DNA of 64,000 nt. Origin: Meinhardsimonia xiamenensis (lineage in GTDB: Bacteria; Pseudomonadota; Alphaproteobacteria; Rhodobacterales; Rhodobacteraceae). Both the position numbers and the translations under genes were made by a program. The notes beneath the pieces were generated by a model, which was not told where the DNA came from, did no database searches, and saw only the letters and a list, made by a program, of their open reading frames with translations. Below are positions 9,102 through 17,223 of this stretch, piece after piece. The stretch covers positions 186,001 to 250,000 of the forward strand of contig NZ_FNFV01000004.1 in the NCBI RefSeq assembly GCF_900102905.1, in the 5' to 3' direction. How positions within the stretch are numbered: position 1 is the first letter of the stretch; every line of letters starts with the position of its first letter.

Positions 9102-10090
9102 GCGAATGGCAGGAATTCCCGAAGATCGAGCTGCACCTCCATATCGAGGGCGGCGCGCCGCCCGAGTTCATCCGCCAGCTTGCCAGCGAGAAGGGGGTGA
9201 GCCTTGAAGGCGTCTTTGCCGAGGACGGCGCTTACGCCTTTCGCGACTTCGGTCATTTCCTTCAGGTCTATGAGGCCGCGACCTCGGTGTTGCGGACGCC
9301 CGAGGATTACCTGCGCCTCACCCGCGCCGTGCTCGCCGAAAGCGCCGGTCATGGCGTGATCTACACGGAGATGTTCCTCTCGCCCGATTTCTGCGGCGGG
9401 CGCGATCTGGCCGCCTGGCGCGAGTATCTCGCCGCCATCGGGGAGGGCGCGGCCCAGGCCGAGCGCGAACATGGCATCATCATGCGCGGCATCGTCACGC
9501 CCATTCGCCACTTCGGCCCCGACAAGGCGAAGGAAACCGCGCTGTGCGCGGCCGAGACGGCGGGCGATTTCATCACCGGCTTCGGCATCGGCGGGGACGA
9601 GCGGGCGGGCAAGCCCCGCGACTTCGCCTGGGCCTTCGACTGCGCCCGCGAGGCGGGGCTGAGGCTCACGGCCCATGCCGGCGAATGGGAGGGGCCGGAC
9701 TCGGTGCGCGCCGCGCTTGACGATTTGCGGGTGGAGCGCATCGGCCACGGCGTGCGCGCCATCGAGGACCCCGGGCTTGTGGAGCGGCTCGCGCGCGATG
9801 GCGTGGTGCTCGAGGTCTGCCCCGGCTCAAACGTCGCGCTTGGCCTTTACCCGCGGCTTGAGGATCACCCCATCGCGCGGTTGCGCGAGGCGGGGGTGAA
9901 AGTGACCGTCTCGACGGACGATCCGCCCTTCTTCCGCACCACCATGACGCAAGAATACGATGACCTCGCGCGGGCTTTCGGCTGGGGGGCGGAGGATTTC
10001 GCCGAGATCAATCGCGTTGCGGCGCAGGCGGCCTTCTGCGATGAGGCCATCCGCGATGCGATCGTCAAACGTCTGGAGGCCGCGCCATGA
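9098..10090 (+). CDS. add: Adenosine deaminase
   Basis: 330 residues starting at a GTG that overlaps the deoB stop, with GGGGAGGAG upstream. It deaminates adenosine and deoxyadenosine to inosine forms. Zinc ligands are seen in ELHLHIEG (His13, His15), the catalytic region in TAHAGE and GHGVRA, and the last metal/catalytic Asp in STDDPPFF. The sister adenine deaminases share the fold; the salvage-operon context and these motifs favour adenosine deaminase, though substrate choice between nucleoside and base cannot be settled by eye. Confidence 0.88.
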   Translation: MSEWQEFPKIELHLHIEGGAPPEFIRQLASEKGVSLEGVFAEDGAYAFRDFGHFLQVYEAATSVLRTPEDYLRLTRAVLAESAGHGVIYTEMFLSPDFCGGRDLAAWREYLAAIGEGAAQAEREHGIIMRGIVTPIRHFGPDKAKETALCAAETAGDFITGFGIGGDERAGKPRDFAWAFDCAREAGLRLTAHAGEWEGPDSVRAALDDLRVERIGHGVRAIEDPGLVERLARDGVVLEVCPGSNVALGLYPRLEDHPIARLREAGVKVTVSTDDPPFFRTTMTQEYDDLARAFGWGAEDFAEINRVAAQAAFCDEAIRDAIVKRLEAAP

Positions 10091-10719
10091 AGGATCACCT
10101 CAACATCGTCCGCCACCCGCTGGTGCAGCACAAGCTCACCCTGATGCGCGACAAGACCACGCCAACGGCGGTGTTCCGCCAGCTTCTGCGCGAGATCAGC
10201 CAGCTTCTGGCCTACGAGGTGACGCGCGAGCTCGACATGACCACGCGCCATATCGAGACGCCGCTGGCGGAGATGGACGCCCCGGTGCTTGCCGGCAAGA
10301 AGATGGCGCTGGTGTCGATCCTGCGCGCGGGCAACGGGCTTCTCGACGGGGTGCTTGAGCTTATCCCTTCGGCGCGGGTGGGCTTCATCGGCCTCTATCG
10401 CGACGAAAAGACGCTTCAGCCGGTGCAGTACTACTTCAAGGTGCCCACCGAGCTTGGCGAGCGACTGGTGATCTGCCTTGACCCGATGCTGGCCACCGGC
10501 CATTCGGCGGCAAAGGCGGTTTCGCTCCTGAAGGAGGCGGGTGCAGACAACATCCGCTTCCTGTGCCTGCTCGCCGCGCCGGAAGGTGTGGCGTGCATGA
10601 AAGCCGAACACCCCGATGTGCCCATCGTCACCGCCGCGCTGGACGAGAGGCTCAACGAGCAAGGCTATATCGTGCCCGGCCTCGGCGATGCCGGTGACAG
10701 GATGTACGGCACGAAATAG
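10087..10719 (+). CDS. upp: Uracil phosphoribosyltransferase
   Basis: 210 residues, family length. It makes UMP from uracil and PRPP, closing the route that starts with Cdd and DeoA. The PRPP-binding loop is [11 protein letters not shown], the N-terminal [10 protein letters not shown] is typical, and the C-terminal uracil site ends in [11 protein letters not shown]. It overlaps add by four bases and is the last gene of the operon; the next gene (fliI) converges on it 78 bases away. Confidence 0.96.
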   Translation: MKDHLNIVRHPLVQHKLTLMRDKTTPTAVFRQLLREISQLLAYEVTRELDMTTRHIETPLAEMDAPVLAGKKMALVSILRAGNGLLDGVLELIPSARVGFIGLYRDEKTLQPVQYYFKVPTELGERLVICLDPMLATGHSAAKAVSLLKEAGADNIRFLCLLAAPEGVACMKAEHPDVPIVTAALDERLNEQGYIVPGLGDAGDRMYGTK

Positions 10720-10797
10720 CGCCGGAGTGCCTGCCGTCGCCATGCGAGCGTGATCGGCTTGGCTGCCTTGTCCGTGGCTGATCTCCTGAAGGGAAGT

Positions 10798-12159
10798 TCA
10801 GCGGCGAATCTCTTCGCGGTGCACATCGGTCGCCTCGGCCTCGTCAGCCAGTGACAGACAACGCGCCAGCGCGGAAAAGCTTTCGGCAATACCCTGCGGC
10901 TCGCGCTCTGCGATGAAGGCATCAAGCGCTGGCCAGGCGCGGATGGCGGCATCAAGCTCCGGATCGGAGCCGGGGCTGTGGAGGCCTGCCCGTATCATCA
11001 GCTCTGATTGGGCATAGGCGCCGAGGAGCCGCCGGGCACGGTTGATGAGCGCGTTCTCCTCCGCGCTGGCAGCCTCCGGCAGCGACCGCGACACCGAGCG
11101 CAGCAGGTCGATCGCCGGGAACCTGCCCCGCTCGGCGATCTGCCGGTCAAGCACGACGTGGCTGTCAAGCACGCCCCGCAGGATGTCTGCAACCGGCTCC
11201 TCCATATCGGAGCCGGGAACGAGCACGCTGAAGACGGCGGTGATGTCGCCGCTCGCGCCCGCGCCGGGGCCCGCGCGCTCGCACAGTTGGGTGATGAGCG
11301 GGGCAATGGATGGAGGGTAGCCTCCAAGACTCGCTGTCTCGCCCGCGGCCAGTGCGACCTCCCGGTGCGCCTCCGCAAGGCGCGTCACTGAATCGCACAG
11401 GAACAGAACCTGACGACCCTGGTCGCGGAACCATTCCGCAATGGTCATCGCGGCTGGGGCGCAGCGGCGTCGCAGCATCGGCGGCTGATCGGAGGTTGCC
11501 GCCACGACCACGGCCCGGCGCATGGCGGTCGGGCCAAGAACGCGGTCGGTGAACTCGCGCAGCTCCCGGCTTCGCTCACCGACCAGCGCGATGACCACGA
11601 CATCCGCCGCGAGTCCGACAGCCAGCCGCGCGAGGAGAGTCGACTTGCCGACGCCCGAGCCGGCAAACAGGCCGATGCGTTGACCTCTCACGATTGGCAG
11701 CAGGGTGTTGAACACCCTCATGCCCGTCTCCAGACGGGCGCCAAGCGTGCGCCGCTGCGCGGCGGGAGGAGGTGGGCCTGCCGTGTCGCGCGCCGTGGAG
11801 CCGCGCAACAGCTCTCGTCCGTCGAGAGGACGCCCCAGAGGGTCGATGACGCGGCCGAGCCAGCCGTCATGGGGCGAAAGCCGTGCGGCTCCCACCAGAA
11901 ACACCCGCTCGCCGACGGCCAGTGCCCGGTGGCCCGTCCCGGCGGCAAGGACCGTGACGCTCTCAGGAGTGATCGCGACGACCTCGCCAAGCGCACCTTC
12001 GGGCGGGGGCGCGCCGATATGCACGAGATCACCGAGGCACGCCTCCTTTTCGAGACCGCGCAGCCGCAGAAGTCCGGCCTCTATCGCCTCGATCCGTCCG
12101 ACGCTGAAGGCGCGGCGGATGGCCGACAGCTCGCCACCCAGAAGCTCAAGCCCCGGCAT
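10798..12159 (-). CDS. fliI: Flagellar export ATPase FliI
   Basis: 453 residues. It is the F1-beta-like ATPase of the flagellar type III export apparatus. The Walker A motif AGSGVGKS lies at about residues 166-173, followed by ALVGERSRELREF, the Walker B segment QVLFLCDSVTR and the YPPSIAPLI element. The ATG at 12159 has AAGGAG five bases upstream; the open frame continues further upstream but reads through the divergent flgB promoter and has no FliI homology. It stands apart from fliH and fliJ-like genes, on the strand opposite to the flgB operon, with 90 bases between the two starts. Confidence 0.92.
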   Translation of the reverse strand: MPGLELLGGELSAIRRAFSVGRIEAIEAGLLRLRGLEKEACLGDLVHIGAPPPEGALGEVVAITPESVTVLAAGTGHRALAVGERVFLVGAARLSPHDGWLGRVIDPLGRPLDGRELLRGSTARDTAGPPPPAAQRRTLGARLETGMRVFNTLLPIVRGQRIGLFAGSGVGKSTLLARLAVGLAADVVVIALVGERSRELREFTDRVLGPTAMRRAVVVAATSDQPPMLRRRCAPAAMTIAEWFRDQGRQVLFLCDSVTRLAEAHREVALAAGETASLGGYPPSIAPLITQLCERAGPGAGASGDITAVFSVLVPGSDMEEPVADILRGVLDSHVVLDRQIAERGRFPAIDLLRSVSRSLPEAASAEENALINRARRLLGAYAQSELMIRAGLHSPGSDPELDAAIRAWPALDAFIAEREPQGIAESFSALARCLSLADEAEATDVHREEIRR

Positions 12160-12249
12160 CTGTGCTCCTTCATGCTCGCGTGCACGACAACCGTTTCTAA
12201 ACGAATCGCGGTTAAGCCAGTGTTGAAACGGCTCGTGGGAGAAGCCCCG

Positions 12250-12648
12250 ATGCACGATGGATTGGAGATTTTCCGGCTGGCCTCCGGCCTGGCCCGCCAT
12301 GCCGGAGCCCGCCAGGCGGTGGTTGCAACGAACATCGCCAATGCCGACACTCCAGGTTACCGGGCACGCGACCTCGTTCCCTTCTCGGAAGTTCTCGCCG
12401 AGCAGCCTCCGCACCCGTGGAAGGCGACCCGGGCAGGGCATTTTGCGATGGACGGAGAACGTGCGGAAGAGAGCGCGCATCTCATCCGCGTCGATGTTGC
12501 GAGCCCTGCCGCCCCAAACGGCAACAGCGTCTCGCTTGATACCGAAATGATGCGCTCCGCCGAGGTGCGCCAGCAGCACGATCTGGCGCTGTCGGTCTAT
12601 CGCTCGGCACTTGGTGTGCTGCGCAGCGCGCTCGGGCGGGGGAGATAG
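12250..12648 (+). CDS. flgB: Flagellar basal-body proximal rod protein FlgB
   Basis: 132 residues. It is one of the rod subunits that link the MS ring to the hook. The rod-protein N-terminal signature VATNIANADTPGYRARDL is clear, and the C-terminal coiled segment MMRSAEVRQQHDLALSVYR matches the axial family. The start ATG has GGGAG upstream. It heads a nine-gene plus-strand operon. In the 90-base divergent region to fliI there is a CtrA-like half site (GGTTAAG) but no full repeat. Confidence 0.93.
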   Translation: MHDGLEIFRLASGLARHAGARQAVVATNIANADTPGYRARDLVPFSEVLAEQPPHPWKATRAGHFAMDGERAEESAHLIRVDVASPAAPNGNSVSLDTEMMRSAEVRQQHDLALSVYRSALGVLRSALGRGR

Positions 12649-12651
12649 GTC

Positions 12652-13053
12652 ATGGGCATGCTTGGCGGCCTTCTCGAAAGCCTTCGGCAGGCGGCAAGCG
12701 GCATGCGCGCGCAAACGACGCGACTGCAGGTCGTCAGCGAGAACGTGGCCAATGCCGACACGCCCGGCTACCGCCGCAAGACCCTGTCGTTCGAGACCCA
12801 TGGAACCGAGAAGGGCGCGTTGCCCCTAGTGCGGGCAGGACGTGTCAGGCTGGACGGCAGTCCACTGAGGAAAATTCACGATCCGGGCCACCCGCTCGCC
12901 GGGCCGGACGGGAGTTATTTCGGCTCCAACGTGAATCTGATGATCGAGCTGGCCGACGCCCGCGAGGCACAGCGCAGCTATGAAGCGAATCTGCGCATGT
13001 TCGACCAGGCGCGGCAAATGTCGGCCGGTCTCCTCGAGCTCTTGCGCAGGTAG
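12652..13053 (+). CDS. flgC: Flagellar basal-body rod protein FlgC
   Basis: 133 residues, three bases after flgB. N-terminal coiled region with SENVANADTPGYRRKTL and the C-terminal YEANLRMFDQARQM segment are the flagellar axial-protein signatures; length and position next to flgB fit FlgC. The protein polymerises in the rod after export through the flagellar secretion gate. Confidence 0.94.
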   Translation: MGMLGGLLESLRQAASGMRAQTTRLQVVSENVANADTPGYRRKTLSFETHGTEKGALPLVRAGRVRLDGSPLRKIHDPGHPLAGPDGSYFGSNVNLMIELADAREAQRSYEANLRMFDQARQMSAGLLELLRR

Positions 13054-13064
13054 GAGGGCAGGCA

Positions 13065-13358
13065 ATGGATATCCGTCAGGGTTATGCGGCGCTGGCCTAT
13101 GCGGCAGGCCGTCAGCATGCCGCACCGTCACGCAACGCCGAAGCGCAGCCGGGAGAGGCTCTTGGCAAGCTGGCGCGTGACTTTGCCGAAACGCTTCAGC
13201 GTGGAGAGGAAACAGCCCGCGCGGCGATGACCGGCGGAGCCGACCCGCAGGCACTCGTGGAGGCGCTGGCGCAGACCGAGCTGGCGGTGGAGACGGCGGT
13301 GACCGTGCGCGACAAGGTCGTCGAGGCGTATCAGGAAATCCTGAGGATGCCGGTGTGA
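13065..13358 (+). CDS. fliE: Flagellar hook-basal body complex protein FliE
   Basis: 97 residues. FliE is the first exported rod component and joins the MS ring/export gate to the rod. The C-terminal half (VEALAQTELAVETAVTVRD followed by VVEAYQEILRMPV) is the conserved FliE end. It follows flgC by 11 bases, and its stop overlaps the fliQ start. Confidence 0.92.
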   Translation: MDIRQGYAALAYAAGRQHAAPSRNAEAQPGEALGKLARDFAETLQRGEETARAAMTGGADPQALVEALAQTELAVETAVTVRDKVVEAYQEILRMPV

Positions 13359-13624
13359 TGTCTGAACTCGTGCTTTACGACACGCTGCGGCAGGGGCTGT
13401 GGATCGCGGTGGTCATTTCCGCCCCGATGCTTTCGGTCGCGCTGGTGACAGGCGTGGTCATCGGCCTGTTCCAGGCGCTGACCTCCGTGCAGGAAATGAC
13501 GCTGACCTTCGTGCCCAAGCTCGGGGCGATGCTCGCCGTCTTTTGGGTGAGCATGAGCTTCATGACCGAAGCGCTGGTTGAATTCTTCACCGCTGGCCTC
13601 GTGCCGCTGATCGCGGGAGGCTGA
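13358..13624 (+). CDS. fliQ: Flagellar export gate protein FliQ
   Basis: 88 residues with two membrane helices, as expected for FliQ. It forms part of the FliPQR export gate. The segment PMLSVALVTGVVIGLFQALTS with TLTFVPKL between the helices is diagnostic. The ATG at 13358 overlaps the fliE stop; an in-frame GTG one codon earlier is possible. fliP and fliR are in other operons of this locus. Confidence 0.93.
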   Translation: MSELVLYDTLRQGLWIAVVISAPMLSVALVTGVVIGLFQALTSVQEMTLTFVPKLGAMLAVFWVSMSFMTEALVEFFTAGLVPLIAGG

Positions 13625-13627
13625 GCG

Positions 13628-14344
13628 ATGGCCAATGTCGGCTATGTCACCCTGACCCGCCTTTCGGGCCTGAAGCGCGAGTTCGACGCAATTGCGCAGA
13701 ACGTCGCCAACATGTCGACCACCGGATACCGGCGCGAAGGGGTCATCTTCTCCGAATTCATCGCTCGTGGCGGAAACGCGGGGGGGGCGCTGTCCATGGC
13801 GGCGGGGCGCGCGCGCGTCTTCGACATGGCGCAAGGCGGTTTGCAGCAGACTGGCGGTCGCTTCGACTTCGCCATCGAGGGAGAGGGCTTCTTCCTGCTG
13901 GAGACGCCCGATGGCCCGGCGCTGACCCGTGCTGGCAGCTTCACGCCGAGTCCCGAAGGCGAACTGGTGGCGCCCGACGGCGCGCGGCTTCTCGACGCGG
14001 GCGGCGCGCCGATCTTCGTGCCGCCTGACGCGCGCAACATCGCGCTTGCCACCGATGGTACGCTGACGGCGGACGGCCAGCCGATCGCCCAGGTCGGGCT
14101 CTATGCCGCTTCGCAGCCGGAGCGGATGAGCCGTCTTCCCGGCGCGCGCTTTGCAGCCGAAGGGGGCGTCGAACCAGTTGCAGGCGGGGTGATTCTCCAG
14201 GGGTTTCTGGAGGGTGCGAACGTTCAGCCGGTCACCGAGATCGCCCGCATGATCGAAGTCCAGCACGCCTATGAGGCGGGCAGAAACCTTCTCGAACGCG
14301 AGGACGAGCGCATTCGCGATGTTCTGCGCACGCTTGGAAAATAG
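13628..14344 (+). CDS. flgF: Flagellar proximal rod protein FlgF
   Basis: 238 residues. Axial-protein signatures are present at the N-terminus (IAQNVANMSTTGYRREGV) and C-terminus (EIARMIEVQHAYEAGRNLL), with the FlgE/F/G-type middle domain (FDFAIEGEGFFLLETPDGP). Its length is close to FlgF and it precedes a clear FlgG. It starts four bases after fliQ. Confidence 0.9.
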   Translation: MANVGYVTLTRLSGLKREFDAIAQNVANMSTTGYRREGVIFSEFIARGGNAGGALSMAAGRARVFDMAQGGLQQTGGRFDFAIEGEGFFLLETPDGPALTRAGSFTPSPEGELVAPDGARLLDAGGAPIFVPPDARNIALATDGTLTADGQPIAQVGLYAASQPERMSRLPGARFAAEGGVEPVAGGVILQGFLEGANVQPVTEIARMIEVQHAYEAGRNLLEREDERIRDVLRTLGK

Positions 14345-14355
14345 GGAGGCTCACG

Positions 14356-15141
14356 ATGCGTGCCCTCAGAATTGCCGCCACCGGAATGAGCGCCCAGCAG
14401 ATGCGTGTCGAGGTCATCTCGAACAATCTCGCGAACATGTCGACCACCGGCTACAACGCCCGCCGTGTCGAGTTTGCCGACCTGCACTACCAGCAGGTCA
14501 TGCGGGCGGGCACGATTGCCGCGGCCGATGGCACGATCGTGCCCACCGGGGTCCAGCTGGGCCTTGGGGTGCGCCCGGCCTCCGTCACGGTGCAGCTTGC
14601 CCAGGGCTCGCTCAGCAATACCGGGGGCGATCTCGACCTGGCCATCGAGGGGCAGGGCTACATAGAGGTTACCTTGCCGTCGGGAATATCCGCCTACACC
14701 AGGGACGGCGCGCTCAAACGCTCGGCCGACGGGCTCATTGTGACCTCCGAAGGTTACCCGGTGGTTCCCGACATCACCATTCCCGAAGATGCCCGGTCGA
14801 TCTCGATCAATGCCGAGGGCGAAATCTACGCCTATTTCGCCGACCGCGTTGAACCGGAGCTGCTTGGGCAGATCGGCCTGACGGGGTTTGCCAACCCCAA
14901 GGGGCTTGAGGCGATCGGCGGCAACCTGTTTCTGGAGTCCGCCGCCTCGGGTCCGCCGCTCGTCGGCACGGCCGGCGAGAACGGCCTTGGAACCTTCCGC
15001 CAGGGGTATCTGGAGGACAGCTCCGTCGATGCGGTGCGCGAGATCACCGAGCTGATCGAGGCGCAGCGCGGCTACGAGCTCAATTCCAAGGTGATATCGG
15101 CGGCAGATCAGATGCTCGCGGCAACCTCGCAAGTGCGCTGA
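14356..15141 (+). CDS. flgG: Flagellar distal rod protein FlgG
   Basis: 261 residues, the highly conserved FlgG length. N-terminus MRALRIAATGMSAQQ, SNNLANMSTTGYNARRVEF, and C-terminus ELIEAQRGYELNSKVI are near-consensus FlgG. Its stop overlaps the start of flgA by one base. It builds the distal rod that crosses the P and L rings. Confidence 0.96.
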   Translation: MRALRIAATGMSAQQMRVEVISNNLANMSTTGYNARRVEFADLHYQQVMRAGTIAAADGTIVPTGVQLGLGVRPASVTVQLAQGSLSNTGGDLDLAIEGQGYIEVTLPSGISAYTRDGALKRSADGLIVTSEGYPVVPDITIPEDARSISINAEGEIYAYFADRVEPELLGQIGLTGFANPKGLEAIGGNLFLESAASGPPLVGTAGENGLGTFRQGYLEDSSVDAVREITELIEAQRGYELNSKVISAADQMLAATSQVR

Positions 15142-15596
15142 TGGCGCGCATCGTCTGCATGGTCCTGATCTGTCTGGCCGGCCCGGCCCTTGCCGAGGCT
15201 CTGGTCGCGGCACGCACGATCCGCGCGCAGGAGGTCATCACTGCGGCGGATCTGAGCGTCACGCCGGCAGCGATCCCGGGGGCGCTCTCTTCTCCCGAAG
15301 AGGCGATCGGGCTGGAGGCGCGGGTGGCGCTCTACGCGGGCCGCCCGATCCGTCCAGAGGATCTCGGACCCCCAGCCGTCATCGAGCGCAATGCCATCGT
15401 CACTCTCGTCTACCGGAAGGGCCGTCTGACCATCACCGCCGAGGCGCGGGCGCTGGGCCGAGCAGGAGTCGGAGACGTGCTGCGCGTCATGAACCTCGCG
15501 TCCCGCAACACGGTGGTGGGGCGGGTGCGCGAGGACGGCTCCGTGCTCGTCGGAGAGGCGCGGGCGGTACAGCCGGAAAGGAGGGCTAGCCGATGA
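15141..15596 (+). CDS. flgA: Flagellar P-ring assembly chaperone FlgA
   Basis: 151 residues with a signal peptide (about 1-18, LICLAGPALA). The mature protein is a SAF/antifreeze-like domain: RTIRAQEVITAADL, a loop with IGLEARVALYAGRPIRPEDL, and the C-terminal RVMNLASRNTVVGRV that is typical of FlgA. It is shorter than enteric FlgA, as often in alphaproteobacteria. It helps the P-ring protein FlgI assemble in the periplasm; flgI itself is not in the window. Confidence 0.9.
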   Translation: MARIVCMVLICLAGPALAEALVAARTIRAQEVITAADLSVTPAAIPGALSSPEEAIGLEARVALYAGRPIRPEDLGPPAVIERNAIVTLVYRKGRLTITAEARALGRAGVGDVLRVMNLASRNTVVGRVREDGSVLVGEARAVQPERRASR

Positions 15597-16318
15597 GAGC
15601 AACTCCCCTTCTGATGATAATCTGCATCCTTGCCGGATGCGGCCGGCTTGCCGAGGTGGGCAAGGCGCCGGACTTCACGCCGCCGGGCCAGAGCCTGGAA
15701 GTCCAGGTAATGGAGTCGGCTTCGGGATATCTGCCCTTCGCCGATGACGGCGCGCCCAAGGCTGCTTCGTTGTGGACGCGCGAGCCGCGCTCTCTGCTTG
15801 GTGACCGCCGGGCGCGTGAGCCCGGCGACATTCTCACCGTCGTGATCGAGATCGACGATCGCGCCGAGATTTCAAACAGCACCAAGCGCAGCCGGAGCGG
15901 ATCGGAAAGTCTCGACATCGGGGCGTTGTTCGGGCTGCCCGAGCGCGCCGGCAGGATACTGCCGGAAGGTGCGGGTCTCGACCCCGCCGTCAAGACTGAC
16001 TCAAGTTCATCTTCATCCGGCGACGGATCCGTGCGGCGCAAGGAGAAGCTCACGCTTCGCATCGCTGCAACGGTCGTCCGACAACTGCCAAACGGCGTGC
16101 TCGAGATTGCCGGAAGCCAGGAAGTGAGGGTGAATTTCGAGATGCGCGAGCTTCTGGTCACGGGTTTTGTCCGCCCCGAGGACATCTCGCGCAAGAACGA
16201 GATCACCTACGACAAGATCGCCTCGGCGCGCATCAGCTACGGCGGTCGCGGGCAGATCACCGACGTGCAACAGCCGCGCTATGGCCAACAGATAGCCGAC
16301 ATCATCCTGCCATTCTGA
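15593..16318 (+). CDS. flgH: Flagellar L-ring lipoprotein FlgH
   Basis: 241 residues. A lipoprotein signal ending in LAGC places it in the outer membrane. The body shows SLLGDRRAREPGDILTVVIEI, a Ser-rich variable stretch, and the end sequence GGRGQITDVQQPRYGQQI, all FlgH hallmarks. It overlaps flgA by four bases. Confidence 0.95.
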   Translation: MRATPLLMIICILAGCGRLAEVGKAPDFTPPGQSLEVQVMESASGYLPFADDGAPKAASLWTREPRSLLGDRRAREPGDILTVVIEIDDRAEISNSTKRSRSGSESLDIGALFGLPERAGRILPEGAGLDPAVKTDSSSSSSGDGSVRRKEKLTLRIAATVVRQLPNGVLEIAGSQEVRVNFEMRELLVTGFVRPEDISRKNEITYDKIASARISYGGRGQITDVQQPRYGQQIADIILPF

Positions 16319-16326
16319 GGGGGCCG

Positions 16327-16833
16327 ATGCTTGCCAGACTTCTGCCGCTGATGCTGGCCCTCACGGGGCTGGGTGCGGGCGTGGGCGCGGGGCTCGCGCT
16401 CAGGCCGCCAGCGCACGCCAACCCCACGGACGAGAGCGACGTCACGACATGTCTGCCTGCGGCAGCGGCCGCCGATATCGCCGCGGTCGCGCCGCCGGAG
16501 AAGAGCGGCGAGGTGGAATATGTGAAGCTCAACAACCAGTTTGTCGTGCCGGTGGTGGCTGAGGGCAGGGTGCGGTCCCTGATCGTCCTGTCGATCACGC
16601 TCGAGGTCGCGCCGGGGCGCACCGAGCTCGTGTATGCGCGGGAGCCCCGGATCCGCGATGCCATGCTGCAGGTACTGTTCGACCATGCCAACACGGGCGG
16701 GTTCTCCGGAAGCTTCACCGACGGTACGCGCATGGCAGTGCTGCGCCGCGCCCTCAGAGAGGCCACCGCCAAGGTTCTCGGGCCGGCACTCTACGACGTT
16801 CTCGTCACGGATATCGTGCGTCAGGATGCCTGA
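16327..16833 (+). CDS. FliL-like basal body protein (second copy)
   Basis: 168 residues with an N-terminal membrane anchor or signal (about 3-25). The periplasmic part has the FliL pattern: a strand with VKLNNQFVVPVV, then SLIVLSITLEV, RIRDAMLQVLF and a C-terminal ALYDVLVTDIVRQDA. It is the last gene of the flgB operon and stops six bases before the convergent fliJ-like gene. A separate FliL gene lies at 26615-27148, so the locus encodes two members. FliL proteins bind the stator and support torque; how two would share the job is unknown. Confidence 0.7.
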   Translation: MLARLLPLMLALTGLGAGVGAGLALRPPAHANPTDESDVTTCLPAAAAADIAAVAPPEKSGEVEYVKLNNQFVVPVVAEGRVRSLIVLSITLEVAPGRTELVYAREPRIRDAMLQVLFDHANTGGFSGSFTDGTRMAVLRRALREATAKVLGPALYDVLVTDIVRQDA

Positions 16834-16839
16834 GGTCCT

Positions 16840-17223
16840 TCACCTGCCGGTTCCCGGCTGACCGCCCTTCACCAGCATTTTCAGCACCTCCGCACGTCCG
16901 TGGGCGTGCGCCGCTTCCGCCCTCGCTTTCGCCAGTGCGTTCGTCGTTGTCTCGAGTTCGGCGGTGAGAGATGCGATCCTGCAAGCACACCAGCGCCGGT
17001 GGCGTTCGGCAGCGAGCGCCTCTTCCGCCCAGCGGCCTGAAATCGGTGCCTCGCGAGATCCGGGGGCGCGTCCGGGTCGGGCCTGGTCCCGAAGTTGGGC
17101 GATTTCCTCGGCCAGGGCGCGGTGCCGGGCTTCGGCCTGTGCAAGCGTGGCCATGCTCCGTTCCGCCAGGGCATGGGCGAGCTGCGCGAGTTTCCGAAGT
17201 TCCCGCTTCTGTTCCGAGGTCAT
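16840..17223 (-). CDS. Small coiled-coil protein, probable FliJ-like export factor
   Basis: 127 residues, almost entirely predicted helix: LRKLAQLAHALAERSMATL and LTAELETTTNALAKARAEAA are heptad-like. It overlaps flhB by four bases and is the last gene of the long minus-strand flagellar run. No fliJ has been recognised elsewhere in the locus, and size, charge and coiled-coil character fit FliJ, the stalk/chaperone-escort of the FliI ATPase. Sequence motifs alone do not prove it. Confidence 0.5.
   Translation of the reverse strand: MTSEQKRELRKLAQLAHALAERSMATLAQAEARHRALAEEIAQLRDQARPGRAPGSREAPISGRWAEEALAAERHRRWCACRIASLTAELETTTNALAKARAEAAHAHGRAEVLKMLVKGGQPGTGR

Noticed and set aside
12160-12801. 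214-residue N-terminal extension of FliI
   Set aside because: It would run through the flgB promoter and into flgB and flgC antisense; the ATG at 12159 has a perfect ribosome site and gives normal FliI length.
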